A DNA stretch of 64,000 bases from Methanoculleus bourgensis MS2 (lineage in GTDB: Archaea > Halobacteriota > Methanomicrobia > Methanomicrobiales > Methanoculleaceae), in NCBI RefSeq assembly GCF_000304355.2, contig NC_018227.2:930001-994000 (forward strand). The letters run 5' to 3'. The notes beneath the pieces are model-generated. The model saw nothing but the letters and a program-made list of their open reading frames with translations. It had not been told where the DNA came from and did not search any database. Below, one piece after another: positions 59,704 through 64,000 of this stretch. Each line of letters starts with the position of its first letter. Within the stretch, counting starts at the first letter, position 1. Made by a program: the position numbers and the translations under genes.

Positions 59704-62700
59704 GCGTCCTTCACCGCCGCTCTCGCCTTCCGCTTCGCGTCGAGCGCGAGGTGTAGGTCGTTATGCCGCTCCTGGGTCCCGGACGCGTTCGGCACCGGGT
59801 CTTTCCCGCGGTCTTTCTTCCAGTTAATCCTCGGTTGTGACCGGAGCACCCCGGCTTCGACGAACGGGCGGATGTTGAGCCGCACCCCGTCGTTCGGGTC
59901 GGGGTCCCAGCCGATCGGCTGTTCGTGGAGCGGTTTCCACCGGACGAAGATGTCGTACGGGGCTTCGCCTTCGAGTATCTTTGCGAGCCGTTCCTTCAGG
60001 TCCTCTGCGGCCGCGAGCCGTCGTTCAGCACCCGGCACCTCGTTCTGCACTTCGGCCCGTTGCTGGGCGATCCAGGCGCCGAGGTAGGTGTAGGTCAGCC
60101 GCTCGAGGTTCCGCCTGTCGAGGTTATGGTAGTTAAGGAGCACCGAGAACCCGTCCTTTGTCCCGTCCCAGACCTGCCAGATGAACGGCCGGTGGCCGAA
60201 GAGTTTGCAGTGGGAGGCGAAGAACTCGTCGCGGAGGAACCCTTCGAGGTCGCCTTTGAGGTTCCCGTCTTTCTTTGTGTATCCGATCCCTCGGAGGAGT
60301 TCGTTCTCCGTATTTGGTGACCATGCCGGGCCGTAGGCGGCGGCGAGGAGTTCTCTGAGCCGGTCCACGAGCCTTCCTTCACCCCGGATGGAGGGGATGG
60401 CGACGATGCCGTCCTGGTCGGCGAAGGAGAGGAGTTTTTCGCTCTCTGCCACCCATTCCCTGGCCTCTTTCGAGAGTTCCATCTCCGGATCCAGTTCGGC
60501 GGGCCAGCGATAGCCGAGGAGGCGGGCGATGGCGACATGGAGGACGGCTCCATCGGTGCGGAGCGGCCCGCGGGCGAGCATCTTCGTCTCCTCATCCCAG
60601 ATGACGCTCCCGCAGGGGTGGCCGTGGAAGATCCACTGGGTGGGGTCGTCTGAGTAGGGCTCGGGAAGGCCGTGGGGGTACTTCTCGGCGGCGACTTTTT
60701 GCCAGTGATCGAGGTCGAAGGGGACTTTGACGAGGGTGGCGTTGGTGACATTGAGTTTTTGGTCGATCTTCCGGACGGCTATGTTGTAGTCGGGAGAGGA
60801 GCAGAAGCACCAGATGGCGGGAAGATGGGAGGGATCGTGGGGGAGAACAACTGCGGTATTTTTATCGAATATTTCTCCAAAATACAAAGTCGCGGGTAAT
60901 TCACTCATCTGACTGATTTGGACACCTTTTTTCCTCCATGCCAGCCCCCCGGCAGGGATTGCTAATCCTTTTCTTCCCAGCTCCGCAAGCAAGCCTTTGC
61001 CATTTTGCCAATAGACAAGTTGTTCTTTGCCACCAAAATCGATTGTACGACCAACAGTTGTTGACATTATCTGCCAATCCTCGTTAGGAGCGAACATTTC
61101 CCAAAATTGACGGAAATATCGAGGAGAATCTTTACTTCCAAAACCATGAACTCCGTTAGAATATTCGGATAATAGTGTAGAAGTGCCCTGATCATCTGCT
61201 ACTATCCTTGCATCCGGATTCTCCAGCTGCGCCGCCTGCTCCACACATGCCATCTCTGCATCTAGCAGAGACCGGGCCTTGGCCGCCGCGTCGCGCTCCT
61301 CCGAGACATCCAAACCGCAGAGCAGATGGCCCGCCGGTGGTTTCGTATGGGTGATGTTCAAGAGAATGGCATTAACAACATGCCCGGAGATGGTCTCGAA
61401 TGCACCCGGGCCCAATCTCGCCAGCAGGTCCCAGCGCTCGTTCTTCAGGAGGTACTCCCTGAACCGCCTGTATGATACCAGGAAGAGCCAGTTCTGCGGC
61501 AGGACGATGCTGACCTTGCCCCCCGGCCGGCAGAAGGAGAGGCACCGTTCAAGAAACACCGTTGCAATATCGTTCTTTCCACAGGGATGGTGCTCCTCGA
61601 TGAAGGATTTCAGGAGGTTTCCTTGATTTCCGCTCGACAGGTAGGGAACATTCGTCATGACGTAATCATACCGCCCGGCAAGAAGCCCCGCCGCCTTCAG
61701 CACGCCGTGCCCCGTCTCTCCGAACGTCTCTGCAACCGGATCGCCCGCTTCCTTCTCCCGCCGCAACGCCTGCTCAAACTTCTTCGCCAGGGCGGCCCGG
61801 TCGACGAGGGTCTGTGGGTTCTCTACCTTGATCAGGCTCCCGAGGGTATCGGCGTTCTTGAAGAGGTCGTAGTACTGCTCAAGCACGCCCTCGAGCAACC
61901 CGTCCCCGCCCGCCAGCTTCAGCCACTCCTCCTTCTCCGCCCGGATCGGTATCCCCGTACAGGCAAGGTTCGGGACCGGCAGGTACGACTCCGTCGGCGA
62001 GAACCCCGCCTTCCACGCCTCCAGCGCGATGGAGAACGTCGCGATCTGGATGCACCGCGGGTCAAGTTCGAGCCCATGGAGGTTGTCCCTTACAATATCC
62101 CTGATCGCGTCCTCGGTCTCCTCGCCGAGTTCCCTCCGCATAGCAAGCAGCATATGGAACGCCGCGACCAGGAAGTGCCCGCTCCCGCAGCAGGGGTCAA
62201 GGATCTTCAACTCAGCCGGGCTCTCCGGCCAGGCGGAGAAATCGTGCTGCACTTGCTCCTTGTAGTAGACCCACTCCTCCCGAAGCGAGCTATCAGGATG
62301 GAGGTGAAGCCACCAGGCGCCGAGCGTGTTCTGGAGCAGGAACTGCACCATATAGGGCTCGGTGAAGAGCTGGGTCACCGCACAGATATCATACCCTTCC
62401 ACCTTCTTCCCCGATGCGTTCACCTCCTTCTTCTTCTCCGTCTGCCAGAACTGGTAGGTCCACCCAAGCGCATCCTCGGCGCGGAACGTCTCCTCAGGTA
62501 TCCCCGCAAGGATCGCCTCGAGCGCGGCGGTATCCTCGGTCGCGTACCGAACTTGAGTGAGCGGGCTCTCCTGCCGGAAGATCCCCGGGAGCATCTTGGC
62601 CGCGTAGCCCGCCGCGACCTCCCAGAGATCCCGCCCCTCCTCACGGGCGATCTCCTCACACTCAGCAAGAGTGACCGGCACTCCAAACTCCGGGTGGATC

Positions 62701-62978
62701 AACAGGCGGTTCTCTGCCAGGAACCGTGCAAAGAGCATCCGGTGCCACTGCTCGTAGGCCACCGACCTGACAAGGTCATCAAACGACCCGAGCCTGCGGC
62801 ATTCAGCCCGCAACCGCCTGCGGAGCTCCGCCTGCTCTGCGGTGAGGTATGCCGGCTTCCTCTCCTCCCGAACACCGAGCGCCGAAAGAGCATTCTTTGC
62901 GCCGAGTTCGGCCTTCCTGCGAGCCTCCTGTACCGCTCCATCAAGGGCATTACGTTCTTCCCGGGTGAGCACCGTCAT
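59700..62978 (-). CDS. pglX: BREX adenine-specific DNA methyltransferase PglX
   Basis: 1092 aa. The AdoMet-binding motif LDPCCGSGHFLVAAFHMLLA lies near residue 265. The catalytic region reads YVMTNVPYLSSGNQ near residue 440, an NVPY variant of NPPY. A large target-recognition half follows. It methylates one strand of the BREX site at N6-adenine, marking self DNA. Both ends overlap neighbours by 4 bp (brxC, pglZ). It is a little shorter than the usual ~1200 aa, but no break is seen. Confidence 0.94.
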   Translation of the reverse strand: MTVLTREERNALDGAVQEARRKAELGAKNALSALGVREERKPAYLTAEQAELRRRLRAECRRLGSFDDLVRSVAYEQWHRMLFARFLAENRLLIHPEFGVPVTLAECEEIAREEGRDLWEVAAGYAAKMLPGIFRQESPLTQVRYATEDTAALEAILAGIPEETFRAEDALGWTYQFWQTEKKKEVNASGKKVEGYDICAVTQLFTEPYMVQFLLQNTLGAWWLHLHPDSSLREEWVYYKEQVQHDFSAWPESPAELKILDPCCGSGHFLVAAFHMLLAMRRELGEETEDAIRDIVRDNLHGLELDPRCIQIATFSIALEAWKAGFSPTESYLPVPNLACTGIPIRAEKEEWLKLAGGDGLLEGVLEQYYDLFKNADTLGSLIKVENPQTLVDRAALAKKFEQALRREKEAGDPVAETFGETGHGVLKAAGLLAGRYDYVMTNVPYLSSGNQGNLLKSFIEEHHPCGKNDIATVFLERCLSFCRPGGKVSIVLPQNWLFLVSYRRFREYLLKNERWDLLARLGPGAFETISGHVVNAILLNITHTKPPAGHLLCGLDVSEERDAAAKARSLLDAEMACVEQAAQLENPDARIVADDQGTSTLLSEYSNGVHGFGSKDSPRYFRQFWEMFAPNEDWQIMSTTVGRTIDFGGKEQLVYWQNGKGLLAELGRKGLAIPAGGLAWRKKGVQISQMSELPATLYFGEIFDKNTAVVLPHDPSHLPAIWCFCSSPDYNIAVRKIDQKLNVTNATLVKVPFDLDHWQKVAAEKYPHGLPEPYSDDPTQWIFHGHPCGSVIWDEETKMLARGPLRTDGAVLHVAIARLLGYRWPAELDPEMELSKEAREWVAESEKLLSFADQDGIVAIPSIRGEGRLVDRLRELLAAAYGPAWSPNTENELLRGIGYTKKDGNLKGDLEGFLRDEFFASHCKLFGHRPFIWQVWDGTKDGFSVLLNYHNLDRRNLERLTYTYLGAWIAQQRAEVQNEVPGAERRLAAAEDLKERLAKILEGEAPYDIFVRWKPLHEQPIGWDPDPNDGVRLNIRPFVEAGVLRSQPRINWKKDRGKDPVPNASGTQERHNDLHLALDAKRKARAAVKDA

Positions 62979-64000
62979 CTGAGCACCACCGGGTTCCCCT
63001 TCTCAAGTTCGGCCACCGCCCGTCCGCGAACCTCCTCCAGGTACGCATCGAGGTCATCCCGGGTCTTCACCGTCACCGGCGCCCCGAGAGAGACGACCAC
63101 GGTCTCCGGTTCAAGGATCTTTGCCACCTTCACCCTGATCCGGTCAAGCGCCCCCCTGACCAGCAGAATCCGGCCGTCAAAAGACGTCAGCGGAGTCTTC
63201 CTGAGGTGCTCCACGATCTCGTCATCGGTCCCCGTCCTCAGCGGGAGAGGCTCGTTAAGGTAGTGTGCCCGGACCAGACTCGCCCGCTGCTTCTCATCCA
63301 GCCTGTGCCAGTCTGGGTCGGCATCCAGCGCGAAAAGCACCTCCTGTCGGGTCTCCTCCAACCGGACCGTCCCGGCCTTCAGGGACTCACGCAGCCCCCT
63401 CCGAAGATCAGCAAGCAGTGGTTCGACCGGGTCAGGATCATTGAGCAGGCTCCGGTTCTCACGGATCGCCGTCACCTCGGTCTTGATGTCCGGAAGGTCC
63501 AGAAACCCCTCAGCGTGCGAGATCAGGTGCTGCAGGGCATCCCAGGCAGGCACCCGCTCCTCGATCTTCGCTTTTACCGCTATCCACCGGTCAATATCCT
63601 GTTTGATATCGACACGCCGCGCAACCAGTTCCCGCACCAGCTGGTTGCCCGAGTATGCCCGGAGTTCAGCAAGGTACTGGGGTGACACCCGTGGCGGCAG
63701 CGGGGGATCTCCGCCGGTAGCCTTGACCAGGGAATGGAGGCAGTCAAGGAACTGCACCGCCTCTTCCACCTCACGTCCGGGCTCTGAAGGCAGATCAAAC
63801 TTCGTATAGAGTTCCCGGGCCGCCACCTTCTCCATGGGAGAGAGGACGATATTCTCCGCTTCAAACGTCGCCTTACCTATCTTCGTCTTATCCAGTTCGG
63901 GGGCAGAAACCGGCTTGTTATTGAACCGGGCCTTCAGGTGACCGGTGGCCACCAGCACCATCAACGCCCCGTCCACCGCGTCCCGCGGCCACCCAAACGG
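62975..64000 (-). CDS. brxC: BREX P-loop ATPase BrxC, C-terminal part (continues past the window)
   Basis: The frame is open to the window end (PFGWPRDAVDGALMVLVATG onward), about 340 residues. It matches the C-terminal region of the roughly 1200-aa BrxC ATPase: GKATFEAENIVLSPMEKVAA and LDADPDWHRLDEKQRASLVR. The P-loop lies outside. It is upstream of pglX with a 4-bp overlap, giving the order brxC-pglX-pglZ-brxL expected for type 1; brxA and brxB should follow beyond base 64,000. Confidence 0.9.
   Translation of the reverse strand, partial: PFGWPRDAVDGALMVLVATGHLKARFNNKPVSAPELDKTKIGKATFEAENIVLSPMEKVAARELYTKFDLPSEPGREVEEAVQFLDCLHSLVKATGGDPPLPPRVSPQYLAELRAYSGNQLVRELVARRVDIKQDIDRWIAVKAKIEERVPAWDALQHLISHAEGFLDLPDIKTEVTAIRENRSLLNDPDPVEPLLADLRRGLRESLKAGTVRLEETRQEVLFALDADPDWHRLDEKQRASLVRAHYLNEPLPLRTGTDDEIVEHLRKTPLTSFDGRILLVRGALDRIRVKVAKILEPETVVVSLGAPVTVKTRDDLDAYLEEVRGRAVAELEKGNPVVLR

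Noticed and set aside
61587-63263. 558-codon plus-strand frame opposite pglX and brxC
   Set aside because: Composition (Arg/Leu/Pro-rich) and absence of motifs mark it as antisense shadow of the BREX genes; the same holds for 57,748-58,872 and 24,836-25,960.
1-64000. CRISPR array
   Set aside because: I found no set of regularly spaced direct repeats of 25-40 bp; the tandem repeats present have 12-bp units with no spacers.
1-64000. rRNA genes or integrase/recombinase gene
   Set aside because: No rRNA-like sequence was seen, and despite two tRNA-fragment att-like sites no tyrosine recombinase frame is recognisable in the window.

Overview
The window reads as a chromosomal piece of a methanogenic archaeon of the order Methanomicrobiales, most likely Methanoculleus or a close relative. 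This is inferred from gene content, not from a database search. The archaeal markers are an archaeal-type methionine adenosyltransferase, GatDE (the archaeal Glu-tRNA(Gln) amidotransferase), ribosomal protein L10e, a DacZ-type c-di-AMP synthase, UPF0212, DUF2070 and DUF5350 proteins, TATA-type promoters (some placed for leaderless mRNAs) and a tRNA gene without encoded CCA. Core genes are strongly GC-rich; several accessory genes are clearly AT-rich.

Bases 1-10,900 (minus strand) carry core metabolism. A MAT-hisG-hisA-hisB string comes first. A tightly overlapping run then reads fumA-fumB-korD-korA-korB-korC-sucC-sucD-dacZ. Together fumarase, succinyl-CoA synthetase and 2-oxoglutarate:ferredoxin oxidoreductase form most of the reductive half-TCA branch by which methanogens make 2-oxoglutarate. 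The c-di-AMP cyclase is the last gene of that run. Then come L10e and an SsuABC/TauABC-like ABC importer (10,967-13,790).

Bases 14,329-16,990 hold an AT-rich Firmicutes-like cassette: a Ric-like di-iron protein, a P1B-type metal ATPase and a CopZ-like metallochaperone, followed by a tnpB relic. Bases 17,045-25,945 (plus strand) return to core genes: argH, gatD, gatE, DUF5350, an unnamed small protein, nitroreductase, UPF0212, a PfkB kinase and DUF2070.

Bases 26,000-64,000 are an accessory and defence region dense with decayed genes. It contains a RelE/RelB-like pair, an aminotransferase, tRNA-Leu(UAA), a TIR protein with a beta-sandwich tail, a complete type I restriction-modification operon (hsdR-hsdM-hsdS), an IS5-family relic, an ArdC antirestriction relic, a DUF4062/ATPase/HTH protein, a complete TnpB element and an internally deleted derivative of it. 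It also has an HNH nuclease, HicB and MNT/HEPN toxin-antitoxin remnants, and a truncated operon with TIGR02391 and AlbA_2 proteins. The minus strand at the end carries a type 1-like BREX system (brxC partial, pglX, pglZ, brxL). It is followed in the same direction by a three-gene EVE / DUF365 / PD-(D/E)XK-DUF5655 nuclease set. I regard that triad as the best candidate for an undescribed, possibly modification-sensing, defence module. Three decayed EVE copies elsewhere in the window suggest the module, or parts of it, has moved or been duplicated repeatedly.

Two degenerate tRNA 3' fragments (Leu-like at 29,489 and Thr-like at 43,794), several short dispersed repeats and many frameshifted gene tails indicate repeated integration and loss in the 26-55 kb stretch.
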